Origin: Vibrio gangliei | Lineage (GTDB): Bacteria; Pseudomonadota; Gammaproteobacteria; Enterobacterales; Vibrionaceae | DNA length: 64,000 nucleotides | Reading direction: 5' to 3' | Assembly (NCBI RefSeq): GCF_026001925.1 | Contig: NZ_AP021869.1 | Coordinates: 2,046,001-2,110,000 of the forward strand | Part shown: in pieces, positions 19,431 to 28,844 of the stretch | Numbering within the stretch: position 1 is the stretch's first letter | Layout: every line of letters starts with the position of its first letter | Position numbers and translations under genes: made by a program | The notes under the pieces: model-generated | Told to the model about the DNA's origin: nothing | The model's database searches: none | What the model saw: the letters and a program-made list of their open reading frames with translations, nothing else

Positions 19431-19706
19431 GTGGAAGTCGAAATTTTAGGAAAACTCACTCGTGTTAATTGTCCTCCTGGGCAAGAAGAGGCTTTGCATG
19501 CTGCTGCGAATGAATTAAACCGCCGCTTGAACCAGATGACTGAACGCACTAAAGTGCACAATATTGAACAATTACTGATTATCGCTGCGCTCAACGCTTG
19601 TTATGAAGTGCAAGAGTTAAAAAATGAACAAAGCGAAAATCAAGCAATGACACAACGTATCGAACAATTATCGCAACAACTTGATCAAGCTTTAGCGAAG
19701 CAGTAA
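19431..19706 (+). CDS. zapA: Cell division protein ZapA
   Basis: ZapA binds FtsZ and bundles its filaments at midcell. The 91-residue protein starts at a GTG and matches the family at VEILGKLTRVNCPPGQEEAL and MTERTKVHNIEQLLIIAALN. A C-terminal coiled coil rich in Gln and Glu (from about residue 58) supports tetramer formation. Length is slightly below the 109 residues of E. coli. It precedes 6S RNA, as in most gamma-proteobacteria, which supports both calls. Confidence 0.93.
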   Translation: MEVEILGKLTRVNCPPGQEEALHAAANELNRRLNQMTERTKVHNIEQLLIIAALNACYEVQELKNEQSENQAMTQRIEQLSQQLDQALAKQ

Positions 19707-19736
19707 GCTAACGCTATAGCAAAACAGCTAAAAAAT

Positions 19737-19925
19737 TTACCCTGGAGTGTTTGTCAGAGGATTTAAGTCCCTGAGCCGATAAGCAACACCAAAGGATTGG
19801 CATTTGAAGGGCTATTGTGCAAGCTCGGCTCGTACCGAGAAGCCTACGGTTCTCATTGCGGATCCGCCTTGAACTCGCTGGTTCATAGGTCCATCAATTC
19901 TCAACGGCACTTTGGGGTATTCCTC
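19737..19925 (+). ncRNA. ssrS: 6S RNA
   Basis: 6S RNA mimics an open promoter and binds sigma-70 RNA polymerase in stationary phase. The 5' end (cctggagtgttt) can pair with the 3' end (ggcactttgggg). The conserved tract CCCTGAGCCGATA lies near 19770, and GCTCGGCTCGTACCGAGAAGCC around 19832-19853 forms a stem of the conserved core. The central region is a large bulge. Position between zapA and fau (ygfA) is the hallmark arrangement, and fau is normally made from the same transcript. Ends are approximate by a few bases. Confidence 0.93.
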
Positions 19926-19939
19926 ATATTGGTTTTAAT

Positions 19940-20548
19940 ATGAAATGCCCAATTCCAGCTCATGCATCTCGCTCTCAAATTCGAACACTCATCCGTCAAC
20001 GACGTTGCGCGCTCTCGTCTCAACAGCAACAACAAGCAGGGTTAGCGTTACTCGAAAAGATTCAGCAGTTACCCCAAATAGTTAACGCGCATACGGTTGG
20101 GATTTACTTATCTAATGATGGTGAAATCGATACTAAGCCAACCATTGAATGGCTATGGCAGCAAGGTAAACAGGTCTTACTCCCCGTACTTCATCCTTTC
20201 TCTCAAGGCCATTTGTTGTTTTTGCACTATCGACCTGATAGCCGTGTATGTCATAACAAATATGGCATCATTGAGCCGGTACTCGATCAAACTCAAATTT
20301 GTCCAATCAAAAATATCGATATTATCTTTACGCCATTAGTTGCCTTTGATGAAAGCGGCCAACGTCTTGGCATGGGCGGCGGTTATTATGATCGTATGCT
20401 TCAACCTTGGTTTTCTAACGGACAAGGCGCAATTCCTATCGGTTTAGCCCACGATTGTCAGCAAGTCGAACACCTACCCAGCGAACATTGGGACATCCCG
20501 TTGCCCATATTTGTGACCCCAAGTCAGATTTGGCATTGGGAAAAGTGA
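19940..20548 (+). CDS. fau: 5-formyltetrahydrofolate cyclo-ligase
   Basis: This enzyme uses ATP to convert 5-formyltetrahydrofolate to 5,10-methenyltetrahydrofolate, returning a dead-end folate to use. The 202-residue protein has the N-terminal pattern SRSQIRTLIRQRR, the nucleotide site LGMGGGYYDRML near residues 145-156, and the preceding PLVAFDESGQR. It follows 6S RNA by about 15 bases. In E. coli this gene (ygfA) has been linked to persister formation. Confidence 0.94.
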   Translation: MKCPIPAHASRSQIRTLIRQRRCALSSQQQQQAGLALLEKIQQLPQIVNAHTVGIYLSNDGEIDTKPTIEWLWQQGKQVLLPVLHPFSQGHLLFLHYRPDSRVCHNKYGIIEPVLDQTQICPIKNIDIIFTPLVAFDESGQRLGMGGGYYDRMLQPWFSNGQGAIPIGLAHDCQQVEHLPSEHWDIPLPIFVTPSQIWHWEK

Positions 20549-20626
20549 AATAAGCAGCTATAATCCCGCCCGACCTCAAAACCACCATTTAGCAATCGAT
20601 TACTTGAGCAATTTAGGAGTGCACAC

Positions 20627-21283
20627 ATGACACAAGATGAAATGAAAAAAGCCGCTGGTTGGGCCGCTTTGAAATATGTAAAGCCAGACAGCATTGTGGG
20701 TGTGGGCACAGGTTCAACCGTTAATCACTTCATTGATGCCCTAGCGACAATGAAAGGCCAAATTGAAGGTGCAGTATCAAGCTCTGTGGCTTCGACTGAA
20801 CGTTTGAAAGAACTGGGGATTCACGTCTTTGATTCCAATGAAGTCGATGGCCTTGATGTGTATGTTGATGGCGCCGATGAAATTAACCCTCAAGGTGCGA
20901 TGATCAAAGGCGGCGGCGCAGCATTAACTCGAGAAAAAATTGTCGCAGCCATGTCTAAGAAATTTGTTTGTATTGTCGATGATACGAAAGCAGTAGATGT
21001 GTTGGGTAAATTCCCACTACCAGTAGAAGTTATTCCAATGGCTCGCTCTTACGTGGCTCGTGAATTGGTTAAACTCGGTGGTACACCAGAATATCGCCAA
21101 GGTATCGTCACCGATAATGGCAACATCATTTTAGATGTTCATAACTTATCGATTGTTGACCCTAAAGCATTAGAAGACAAAATTAACGGCATTGCCGGTG
21201 TTGTTACGGTTGGTTTGTTTGCCCACCGCGGCGCAGACATCGTGATCACTGGTACACCGGAAGGTGCCAAAATCGAAGAATAA
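20627..21283 (+). CDS. rpiA: Ribose-5-phosphate isomerase A
   Basis: RpiA interconverts ribose 5-phosphate and ribulose 5-phosphate in the pentose phosphate pathway. The 218-residue protein shows [16 protein letters not shown] near residues 25-40, VDGADEINP with the catalytic Asp pair near 81-89, and [13 protein letters not shown] with active-site Lys and Glu near 93-105. It has a good aggag ribosome site. It sits between fau and serA, as in E. coli apart from orientation details, and has its own terminator. Confidence 0.97.
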   Translation: MTQDEMKKAAGWAALKYVKPDSIVGVGTGSTVNHFIDALATMKGQIEGAVSSSVASTERLKELGIHVFDSNEVDGLDVYVDGADEINPQGAMIKGGGAALTREKIVAAMSKKFVCIVDDTKAVDVLGKFPLPVEVIPMARSYVARELVKLGGTPEYRQGIVTDNGNIILDVHNLSIVDPKALEDKINGIAGVVTVGLFAHRGADIVITGTPEGAKIEE

Positions 21284-21326
21284 TCTGCTGTTTTATTAGG
21301 CAAAACTTTCTTTTATTGAACAAAAT

Positions 21327-21357
21327 GAAAACGGTGCCCCAAAGCGCCGTTTTTTTG
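21327..21357 (+). terminator. Intrinsic terminator after rpiA
   Basis: ACGGTGC with GCGCCGT (7 bp, one G-T pair), then seven Ts. Confidence 0.85.
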
Positions 21358-21420
21358 TACTTTATTTAGTAAAAACCTTACCCAAGTTCACATTTTTTTG
21401 ATATTTTATTTAAACAGTGA

Positions 21421-21507
21421 CGCACAAGGAGTGCTCGACCTACAAATACCAGTCATTAATATACTATACGATTGGTATCATGCCTGTAGGCCAGTAATGA
21501 AAGTGCG
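21421..21507. repeat. Long imperfect hairpin upstream of serA
   Basis: Nested inverted repeats: cgcac (21421-21425) with gtgcg (21503-21507); cctaca (21439-21444) with tgtagg (21485-21490); ataccagtc (21446-21454) with gattggtat (21470-21478). There is no T-run after it, so it is not a terminator. It is either a structured serA leader or a small palindromic insertion. Confidence 0.5.
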
Positions 21508-21542
21508 CAAGAATCATTATTCTCAATTAAGGACGACGTTAC

Positions 21543-22772
21543 ATGGCTAAAGTATCACTTGGCAAAGATAAGATTAAGATCCTGCTACTCGAAGGCCTTC
21601 ATCCATCTTCAGTTGAAGTACTGCAATCAGCAGGCTACACCAATATCGAATACCACAAAGGCTCTCTTTCAGAAGAAGATTTACTGGAAGCGGTAAAAGA
21701 CGTGCATTTCATCGGTATTCGTTCCCGTACTCAACTGACTCAAGAAGTGTTTGACGCTGCCGAAAAACTCGTTGCGGTTGGTTGTTTCTGTATTGGTACT
21801 AACCAAGTGGACCTTAAAGCAGCTGCTGCTCGTGGTATCCCCGTTTTTAACGCCCCATTCTCCAATACACGTAGTGTTGCCGAATTAGTACTTGGTCAAA
21901 TTCTATTGTTGTTGCGTGGTATTCCAGAGAAGAACGCCCTTGCTCACCGTGGTATTTGGAAGAAAAGTGCCGATGCCTCTTATGAAGCTCGCGGTAAACG
22001 CTTAGGCATTATCGGCTATGGCCATATTGGTACTCAACTTAGTATCTTAGCTGAAAACCTAGGTATGCAAGTTTCTTACTATGATATTGAAAATAAACTC
22101 TCACTGGGCAATGCAAATCAAGTCGCAACCATGAGTGAGCTACTCAATAAGTCAGATATCATTTCTCTGCATGTTCCAGAAACTCACAGCACTAAAGATA
22201 TGATGGGCGCTGAAGAATTTGCTCAGATGAAGCCAGGTGCGATTTTTATCAACGCAGCGCGTGGTACGGTCGTTGATATCGATGCGCTTTGTTCAGCATT
22301 AGAATCAGGTCACCTAGGTGGCGCGGCAATCGATGTATTCCCTGTCGAGCCAAAAACCAACAATGACCCATTCGAATCACCATTGATGAAGTTCGATAAC
22401 GTCATTCTAACGCCTCACATCGGTGGCTCAACTCAAGAAGCACAAGAAAACATCGGTATCGAAGTCGCTGGCAAGCTCGCTAAATACTCAGATAATGGCT
22501 CTACCCTATCTTGTGTTAACTTCCCAGAAGTATCTCTACCTGAACACGTTGGCACTTCACGCTTGCTACATATCCACGAGAACCGCCCTGGTATCTTGAC
22601 ACAAATTAATACCATCTTTGCTGAAGCCGGTATTAACATCGCGGCTCAGTATCTACAAACCACTCCTGAAATGGGTTACGTAGTCATTGATATCGAAGCG
22701 GAACGTTCAGAAGAAGCTCTGGAAAAAATGAAAGCCGTACAAGGTACGATTCGTGCTCGTATCCTGCACTAA
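21543..22772 (+). CDS. serA: D-3-phosphoglycerate dehydrogenase
   Basis: SerA oxidises 3-phosphoglycerate with NAD, the first and serine-inhibited step of serine synthesis. The 409-residue protein has the Rossmann motif GIIGYGHIGTQLSILAENLG near residues 155-174, the catalytic region INAARGTVVDIDAL, and HIGGSTQEAQENIG with the active-site His. A C-terminal ACT domain (LLHIHENRPGILTQINTIF) binds serine. This is the short E. coli type. The 259-base region before it contains a long hairpin that may affect expression. Confidence 0.97.
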   Translation: MAKVSLGKDKIKILLLEGLHPSSVEVLQSAGYTNIEYHKGSLSEEDLLEAVKDVHFIGIRSRTQLTQEVFDAAEKLVAVGCFCIGTNQVDLKAAAARGIPVFNAPFSNTRSVAELVLGQILLLLRGIPEKNALAHRGIWKKSADASYEARGKRLGIIGYGHIGTQLSILAENLGMQVSYYDIENKLSLGNANQVATMSELLNKSDIISLHVPETHSTKDMMGAEEFAQMKPGAIFINAARGTVVDIDALCSALESGHLGGAAIDVFPVEPKTNNDPFESPLMKFDNVILTPHIGGSTQEAQENIGIEVAGKLAKYSDNGSTLSCVNFPEVSLPEHVGTSRLLHIHENRPGILTQINTIFAEAGINIAAQYLQTTPEMGYVVIDIEAERSEEALEKMKAVQGTIRARILH

Positions 22773-22796
22773 TTCATAATATTGAATTAAGACAAA

Positions 22797-22830
22797 AGAA
22801 AACAGCGACCTTTACGTCGCTGTTTTTCTT
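22797..22830 (+). terminator. Intrinsic terminator after serA
   Basis: AACAGCGAC with GTCGCTGTT, loop of six bases, then Ts. Confidence 0.88.
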
Positions 22831-22896
22831 TATACTAAATAACCTTAACTTAAGCTGAGGTTAAATCTTTTTACACGAACTTCTTTTTAAACCACA

Positions 22897-23598
22897 TCAA
22901 TTTTTTAGTTTAAATACCACATCGACTTGGTCTGAAATCGTCATGGATTGATCTTGATAAGTTTGATCCGCAGAGCGGCTTTCCATCATCATAGATTTCG
23001 CCATAACCACAGGACGAGCGCTATTATTGTGGTAGTTGATAGACCAAACGCCATCAAGCTTAGCATCAAACCCACTTGCTAATGCTTGTGCTTTTTCTTT
23101 TGCATCCGCAATAGCGGCAGCTCGCGCTTGCTGTTTATATTGCGCTTCATCTTTCACTTTAAGCTGAATATTATCCACACGGTTCACACCCGCAGTTAAT
23201 GCCGTATCTAGCAAGCTATTCAAACCATCTAATTGAACAACATTCACTGTTATATAACGAACCGCTTGATAGCCATTCAACACAGGCTTGGCATCTTTAG
23301 GGTAAGTATATTGCGGAGAAACCTGTAAGTTACCACTGCGAATCTCTTTACGCTCAATCCCTTTGGCATTTAAGGCACTGATTAGTTTAGTCACCACTTT
23401 ATCCACGGCTTGCTTTGCCTGGTTCGCCTGGCTACGCTCCGCCTGAATCGCAACGGTAAAAACAGCCATATCAGGCTTCACCGTCATTTCACCGTATCCA
23501 CTGGTGGAAAGCGTTGGAATGTTGGCTTCTGCTGCGAATGTATGAACACTGAATAGTGTGGCACCTAACAGTAAAATTCGTTTGAAAAAATGATTCAT
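22897..23598 (-). CDS. yggE: SIMPL-domain periplasmic protein (YggE-like)
   Basis: A 233-residue secreted protein with a signal peptide (MNHFFKRILLLGATLFSVHTFA). One SIMPL domain follows, with LSTSGYGEMTVKPDMAVFTV near residues 30-50 and the regular pattern of IADAKEKAQALA near 165. The E. coli homologue YggE lowers oxidative stress by an unknown mechanism. It lies near mscS and fbaA, which matches the E. coli yggE-argO-mscS-fbaA neighbourhood with argO absent. Its exact function here is not shown by the sequence. Confidence 0.88.
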   Translation of the reverse strand: MNHFFKRILLLGATLFSVHTFAAEANIPTLSTSGYGEMTVKPDMAVFTVAIQAERSQANQAKQAVDKVVTKLISALNAKGIERKEIRSGNLQVSPQYTYPKDAKPVLNGYQAVRYITVNVVQLDGLNSLLDTALTAGVNRVDNIQLKVKDEAQYKQQARAAAIADAKEKAQALASGFDAKLDGVWSINYHNNSARPVVMAKSMMMESRSADQTYQDQSMTISDQVDVVFKLKN

Positions 23599-23629
23599 AA
23601 CTACCTCACATATATCAATATTTAGGTTT

Positions 23630-23757
23630 TATACCCAAAGTAATTGGAGTTTCAGTGAGGCGACAAGTGAATGAGCCCCCATGAGTTTAGCTTGCCTAAA
23701 TGATTGGGGCGAATGAGCGCTGTCAACAAAACTGCAACTTCAAGTACGAAGGGTATA
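23630..23757. repeat. ERIC-type intergenic repeat
   Basis: A 128-base element ending in the inverted pair TATACCC and GGGTATA. The interior contains a tract close to the ERIC core, tgattggggcgaatgagcgc (23701-23720), and an opposing half, gcccccatgag. Length and layout fit the 127-base ERIC/IRU family common in Vibrio and enterobacteria. It lies between yggE and mscS and would be transcribed into a long hairpin. Confidence 0.8.
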
Positions 23758-23766
23758 TATTAGCAA

Positions 23767-23793
23767 TAAAAAAGGCGCACTAAGCGCCTTTCA
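23767..23793 (-). terminator. Intrinsic terminator after mscS
   Basis: AAAGGCGC and GCGCCTTT around a short loop, with a run of Ts on the minus strand. Confidence 0.82.
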
Positions 23794-23820
23794 ATTAAAT
23801 GTTACATAAAGCTGACAGAA

Positions 23821-24684
23821 TTAGTCTTCAAGCTTATTTAAATGAACATCCATTTGTGGGAATGGGATTTCGATACCCTCTTCATCCAAGCCTTCTTTGA
23901 TCGCTTGTAGAAGGTCGAAGTAAACTGCCCAGTAATCGTTAGTCTTAACCCAAGGGCGAACAACGAAGTTAACTGAAGAATCTGCAAGTGCAACCACACC
24001 AATGGTTGGCTCTGGCGTTTTCAATAGACGCTCTTCAGCCGCTAGAACCTTAGCAAGAACTTCTTTGGTTTTCTTAAGATCAGCTTTGTAAGACACACCA
24101 ATCACGTAGTCAATACGACGTGTAGCATGGCGAGAGTAGTTCGTGATTGAACCACCAATAACACTGCTGTTTGGTACAATAACCATCTTGTTATCAGGTG
24201 TTGTTAAAATGGTTTGGAAAATTTGGATAGACTCTACGCTACCTGCAGTACCACCGATCTCAACATAATCACCCGCTTTGAACGGACGGAATGCCACAAT
24301 CAGAACGCCAGCAGCAAAGTTAGATAGAGAACCTTGAAGTGCTAAACCTACTGCTAAACCTGCAGCACCAATTACAGCAACAACAGAGGCAGTTTCAACA
24401 CCAACGCGCCCTAGTGCTGCGATTAAAACGATAACAAACAATAAGTAACGAACTAGCGAACCAATAAAATGCACAACGGCTTGGTCCATTTGTTTCTTTT
24501 CAAGAACTTTAGAAACACTGTTACTGATTGCCTTAACAACAATATTACCAATGAAAAGAATAACTAAAGCGGAAATAATATTGACGCCATATTGCACAAG
24601 TAAATCAGAGTTAGCGACAAACCAATCTGTTAGCTTTGGAGCAATAGCGTGAGCGACTTCTGTCACTTGATCTTCAGCTGCCAT
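23821..24684 (-). CDS. mscS: Small-conductance mechanosensitive channel MscS
   Basis: MscS opens under membrane tension and releases solutes during osmotic downshock. The 287-residue protein has three membrane helices: TM1 near residues 30-55, TM2 near 70-95, and the pore-lining Gly/Ala-rich TM3 (VIGAAGLAVGLALQGSLSNFAAG) near 105-127. The beta domain (FKAGDYVEIGGTAGSVESI) and the vestibule domain follow. Length equals E. coli MscS (286). It lies downstream of fbaA as in E. coli, with its own terminator. Confidence 0.96.
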   Translation of the reverse strand: MAAEDQVTEVAHAIAPKLTDWFVANSDLLVQYGVNIISALVILFIGNIVVKAISNSVSKVLEKKQMDQAVVHFIGSLVRYLLFVIVLIAALGRVGVETASVVAVIGAAGLAVGLALQGSLSNFAAGVLIVAFRPFKAGDYVEIGGTAGSVESIQIFQTILTTPDNKMVIVPNSSVIGGSITNYSRHATRRIDYVIGVSYKADLKKTKEVLAKVLAAEERLLKTPEPTIGVVALADSSVNFVVRPWVKTNDYWAVYFDLLQAIKEGLDEEGIEIPFPQMDVHLNKLED

Positions 24685-24903
24685 GTTTCTTCCTTTATAA
24701 ATTACATGAGTCGATGAATCTTAGGTGGTGTATGTAGAATACCGATATAGAGCAAGCTCTCTGAAAGCAAACTATTATGCTTTTCGATACCAAACATATA
24801 CACAATATAGCTATTTTTTTTAACACTGGAAACTATTTGTTGCTATCTGTATTCAAATAATTCCTCTTATTATTAATCACTTCCAGAACTGGATGTCCAA
24901 ATA

Positions 24904-24936
24904 AACAAAAAGCCCCACATTACTGTGAGGCTTTTG
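24904..24936 (-). terminator. Intrinsic terminator after fbaA
   Basis: AAGCCTCACA with TGTGGGGCTT on the minus strand, then Ts. Confidence 0.85.
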
Positions 24937-24974
24937 TTAAATAAAATATCAGTTAAACGCTAAAAGATGACAAC

Positions 24975-26051
24975 TTATAGTACGTCAATAGCGTTAAGGT
25001 CTGCGAATGCTTTTTCAAGACGAGCAACCATAGACGCTTGACCAGCACGTAGCCATACGCGTGGATCGTAGTATTTCTTGTTAGGCGCTTCTTCACCTGT
25101 TGGGTTACCGATTTGACCTTGTAGGTAATCGTGGTTGTCAGCTTCGTATTGACGAACGCCGTCCCAACATGCCCACTGAGTATCAGTATCGATGTTCATT
25201 TTGATAACACCGTAGCCGATTGACTCTTGGATTTCAGCTTCAGTTGAACCAGAACCACCGTGGAATACGAAGTTTAGAGAGTTAGCTGGTAGGCCGAACT
25301 TCTCAGAAACGTATGCTTGAGAATCACGTAGGATAGTTGGAGTAAGAACAACGTTACCTGGCTTGTAAACACCGTGTACGTTACCGAAAGATGCAGCGAT
25401 AGTGAAACGGTGGCTAACAGCGCTTAGTTTCTCGTATGCGTATGCTACGTCTTCTGGAGAAGTGTAAAGCTCAGATGCGTCCATGTGAGAGTTATCTACG
25501 CCATCTTCTTCGCCACCAGTACAACCTAGTTCGATTTCGATAGTCATGTTCATTTTAGCCATGCGCTCTAGGTACTTAGCACAAGTCTCAACGTTCTCTT
25601 CTAGAGACTCTTCAGAAAGGTCTAGCATGTGAGAAGAGAATAGAGGTTTACCAGTTTCAGCGAAGTGTTTTTCACCCGCGTCTAGTAGACCGTCGATCCA
25701 AGGAAGTAGTTTCTTAGCAGCGTGGTCAGTGTGAAGGATAACTGGAACACCGTAAGTTTCTGCAACAGCGTGTACGTATTTAGCACCTGCAACTGCACCT
25801 AAGATTTGTGCACCTTGGCCTTCAAGCTTAATACCTTTACCTGCGAAGAAAGCTGCGCCACCGTTAGAGAACTGAACGATTACTGGAGATTTAACTTTCG
25901 CTGCGGCTTCTAGTACTGCGTTTACAGAGTCAGTGTTTACAACGTTAACCGCTGGAAGAGCAAATTTGTTTTCTTTTGCTACTTCAAATACTTTCTGTAC
26001 GTCATCACCAGAGATAACACCAGGTTTTACAAAATCGAAGATCTTAGACAT
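24975..26051 (-). CDS. fbaA: Class II fructose-bisphosphate aldolase
   Basis: FbaA is the zinc-dependent aldolase that splits fructose 1,6-bisphosphate in glycolysis and makes it in gluconeogenesis. The 358-residue protein shows VILHTDHAAKKLLPW near residues 104-118, with the catalytic Asp and a zinc-ligand His. EIELGCTGGEEDG follows near 172-184, then FHGGSGSTEAEI near 263, where another zinc His lies. It is the last gene of the tkt-epd-pgk-fbaA row. Codon choice looks uniform and highly biased, as expected for a highly expressed gene. Confidence 0.97.
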   Translation of the reverse strand: MSKIFDFVKPGVISGDDVQKVFEVAKENKFALPAVNVVNTDSVNAVLEAAAKVKSPVIVQFSNGGAAFFAGKGIKLEGQGAQILGAVAGAKYVHAVAETYGVPVILHTDHAAKKLLPWIDGLLDAGEKHFAETGKPLFSSHMLDLSEESLEENVETCAKYLERMAKMNMTIEIELGCTGGEEDGVDNSHMDASELYTSPEDVAYAYEKLSAVSHRFTIAASFGNVHGVYKPGNVVLTPTILRDSQAYVSEKFGLPANSLNFVFHGGSGSTEAEIQESIGYGVIKMNIDTDTQWACWDGVRQYEADNHDYLQGQIGNPTGEEAPNKKYYDPRVWLRAGQASMVARLEKAFADLNAIDVL

Positions 26052-26206
26052 GGGTTTAGTCCTATTTTTCTATCGTTTAAAATCCGTTCCAAGAACGAAA
26101 TCGTTAATTAAATAAACGTTTGCTTAATTCACGTGCGCATTGTAGCAATAAACCGCTTCAATTCACATAGTGTGATCTACGCAACAGATAAAAATCTACA
26201 AACGTA

Positions 26207-26238
26207 AAAAAGGCGAGAGTTTTCTCCCGCCTTTTTTA
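26207..26238 (-). terminator. Intrinsic terminator after pgk
   Basis: A symmetrical hairpin, AAAAAAGGCG with CGCCTTTTTT on either side of an imperfect centre; it could also work on the plus strand. Confidence 0.82.
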
Positions 26239-26242
26239 AATA

Positions 26243-27406
26243 TTATGCTTTTGCACGCTCTTCAAGCATAGCAACTGCAGGAAGTACTTTTCCTTCAACA
26301 AACTCAAGGAAAGCACCGCCACCAGTAGAGATATAAGAAACATCCGCTTTGATACCGAACTTGTCGATAGCCGCTAGAGTGTCACCACCACCTGCTACAG
26401 AGAAACCTTCAGAAGCTGCGATTGCTTCAGAAATACCTTTAGTTCCCGCTTCAAAGTTTTTGAATTCAAATACGCCTACTGGGCCGTTCCAAAGGATAGT
26501 TTTTGCACCTTTTAGGATTTCAGCAAGTTGCGCAGTTGAATCAGGACCTAGGTCGAAGATCATGTCGTCATCTTGTACTTCAGAAACGTGCTTGATTTCA
26601 GCTTCAGCGTTTTCATCAAATGCTTTTGCACATGCCACATCAGTCGCAACTGGAATTGCACAAGTTTCCATTAGCTTCTTAGCCGTATCCACTAGGTCAG
26701 CTTCGTATAGAGATTTACCAACGTTGTGGCCTGCTGCTGCGATGAACGTGTTCGCGATACCACCACCAACAACAAGTTGGTCAGCCACTTTAGATAGAGA
26801 CTCAAGCACAGTCAGTTTAGTAGAAACTTTAGAGCCACCAACGATAGCCACCATTGGGCGAGCTGGTTTGTCCATAGCTTTAGCCAGTGCTTCAAGCTCG
26901 TTAGCCAGTAGAGGACCAGCACAAGCGATTGGCGCGTGCATGCCAACACCGTGAGTAGACGCTTGAGCACGGTGAGCCGTACCAAATGCATCCATTACGA
27001 ATACGTCACATAGTGCAGCGTATTTCTTAGAAAGTTCTTCTTCGTTTTTCTTCTCGCCTTTGTTAAAGCGAACGTTTTCAAGAACCACTAACTCACCAGC
27101 GTTTAGCTCAAGACCGTTTAGGTAATCTTTTGCTAGTTTCACTTCGCAATCTAGTGCGTCGTTTAGGTAGTTAACAACAGGCTGTAGAGAGAACTCTTCG
27201 TTGTATTCACCTTCAGTTGGACGGCCAAGGTGAGAAGTAACCATCACTTTAGCACCCGCTTCTAGGCAAGTTTTGATCGTTGGTAGAGATGCTAGAATAC
27301 GAGCATCTGAAGTTACTTTACCGTCTTTTACTGGCACGTTTAAGTCAGCACGGATGAATACACGTTTACCTGCTAGATCCAGGTCTGTCATCTTGATTAC
27401 AGACAT
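26243..27406 (-). CDS. pgk: Phosphoglycerate kinase
   Basis: Pgk transfers phosphate between 1,3-bisphosphoglycerate and ADP. The start at 27406 ([23 protein letters not shown] is the family N-terminus, split here over about 23 residues) has a gagagg ribosome site; an upstream TTG adds five residues and is less likely. The protein is 387 residues, as in E. coli. Motifs include RADLNVP, TSHLGRP, the nucleotide site GGSKVSTKL, and the C-terminal GGGDTLAAI and STGGGAFLE. It is downstream of epd and upstream of fbaA. Confidence 0.97.
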   Translation of the reverse strand: MSVIKMTDLDLAGKRVFIRADLNVPVKDGKVTSDARILASLPTIKTCLEAGAKVMVTSHLGRPTEGEYNEEFSLQPVVNYLNDALDCEVKLAKDYLNGLELNAGELVVLENVRFNKGEKKNEEELSKKYAALCDVFVMDAFGTAHRAQASTHGVGMHAPIACAGPLLANELEALAKAMDKPARPMVAIVGGSKVSTKLTVLESLSKVADQLVVGGGIANTFIAAAGHNVGKSLYEADLVDTAKKLMETCAIPVATDVACAKAFDENAEAEIKHVSEVQDDDMIFDLGPDSTAQLAEILKGAKTILWNGPVGVFEFKNFEAGTKGISEAIAASEGFSVAGGGDTLAAIDKFGIKADVSYISTGGGAFLEFVEGKVLPAVAMLEERAKA

Positions 27407-27638
27407 TGTTTGTCCTCTCAATGTTAATGAAATTAATAATATCTAAACTGCGGTCACTCGACGTATGTCCAATGATAAAATTCTTTTAATCTTTCTTTTT
27501 TGCCGCCAACTTCCATGTATTACCAGTAAAAGTTTTCAGCTTACAATTTCAATGCTCATTATAGTGGGGGCATGAATTTATTATTTCAAGCTAAAAAATA
27601 AAAAAACGCGCACTTTTTCGCCACAACAATCACAACCA

Positions 27639-28691
27639 CTATGACTCAATCAGCTCGCCCATGGTTTGAGCAGTATCAAGCATACGGTTAGCAAACCCCC
27701 ACTCGTTATCACACCAAACCAACATTTTGACTAAACGATGGTTGCTCACTCGAGTCTGTGAACCATCCACAATGGCGCTATGAGAATCGTGATTAAAGTC
27801 AATCGAAACCAATGGTGCTTCGGTGTAATCCAATATGCCGTCCAATGTACAACGAGATGCTTCTACAATGGATTGATTTATGTCATCAACTTTCACATTT
27901 TTGTGAACTGTGACACTTAAATCCATCGCCGTGACATTAATTGTAGGCACTCGCACTGAGATTGCTTCAAATTTATCCGCAAATTTTGGGTAAATTCTTG
28001 CAATTCCTAAGTGTAATTTGGTGTCGACAGGAATGATCGATTGACTGGCCGCGCGTGAGCGACGTAAGTCCGCATGATAAGCATCGATCACTTGTTGATC
28101 GTTCATGGAAGAGTGAATAGTGGTAATAGTGCCAGATTCAATGCCAAAGCTGTCATCGAGTGCTTTAATCACTGGAATAATACAGTTGGTAGTACAAGAA
28201 CCATTTGAGACGACGTGATGCTCCGATGTTAGTGAGTCATGATTCACACCATAAATAATCGTGTTATCGACATCATTAGCGCCAGGATGAGAAAACAAGA
28301 CGCGTTTTGCGCCAGCTTGAATGTGCGCTTGCCCATCCGCTTGTGAACCAAACTTACCCGTGCAATCTAATACCACATCGACATTAAGATCTTTCCACGG
28401 CAGCAATTTGATATCGCTTAAATGCAAGATTCGAATTGAATCAAAACTAGGCTCTGAAGCCGAGCTGGATTGCTCGGCATGATGGATAAATAAATGCTCT
28501 TGATCATGGCTAACTCGCTTAAAGAATCGACCGTGACTGGAATCGTATTGCAATAAATGCGCAATCCCTTCTGGCTCAGCAAGCTCATTGATAGCCACAA
28601 CTTGAATCGATTGGTTCTTACCGCTTTCGTACAGTGCTCGCAGCACGCTACGTCCAATTCGACCAAATCCATTAATCGCTATTCTGAGCAT
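27639..28691 (-). CDS. epd: D-erythrose-4-phosphate dehydrogenase
   Basis: Epd oxidises erythrose 4-phosphate to 4-phosphoerythronate for vitamin B6 synthesis. It is a GAPDH-family protein of 350 residues with [19 protein letters not shown] at the N-terminus and the catalytic Cys in [14 protein letters not shown] near residue 160. Position between tkt and pgk, and the sequences [13 protein letters not shown] and [15 protein letters not shown], favour Epd over a glycolytic GAPDH. It is linked in pathway to pdxJ elsewhere in the window. Confidence 0.93.
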   Translation of the reverse strand: MLRIAINGFGRIGRSVLRALYESGKNQSIQVVAINELAEPEGIAHLLQYDSSHGRFFKRVSHDQEHLFIHHAEQSSSASEPSFDSIRILHLSDIKLLPWKDLNVDVVLDCTGKFGSQADGQAHIQAGAKRVLFSHPGANDVDNTIIYGVNHDSLTSEHHVVSNGSCTTNCIIPVIKALDDSFGIESGTITTIHSSMNDQQVIDAYHADLRRSRAASQSIIPVDTKLHLGIARIYPKFADKFEAISVRVPTINVTAMDLSVTVHKNVKVDDINQSIVEASRCTLDGILDYTEAPLVSIDFNHDSHSAIVDGSQTRVSNHRLVKMLVWCDNEWGFANRMLDTAQTMGELIES

Positions 28692-28785
28692 AATTTTTCC
28701 ATACTGTTGGTTTAAAGAATCATTAGATTTAAGGAGGAGTTATCTTACCTTATCCCTATTTCCAACGCATTATTTCCGAGGAATA

Positions 28786-28813
28786 AAAAAGCCGAACATC
28801 AGTCCGGCTTTAG
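28786..28813 (-). terminator. Intrinsic terminator after tkt
   Basis: AAAGCCG with CGGCTTT, then A/T-rich sequence that reads as a T-run on the minus strand. Confidence 0.78.
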
Positions 28814-28844
28814 ATTTGATTGACTAGCAATTAAGAAGAGTATC

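Noticed and set aside
26349..26954. 201-codon plus-strand frame antisense to pgk
   Set aside because: It is a shadow of the strong codon bias in pgk, rich in Ser and Ala, with no recognisable features.
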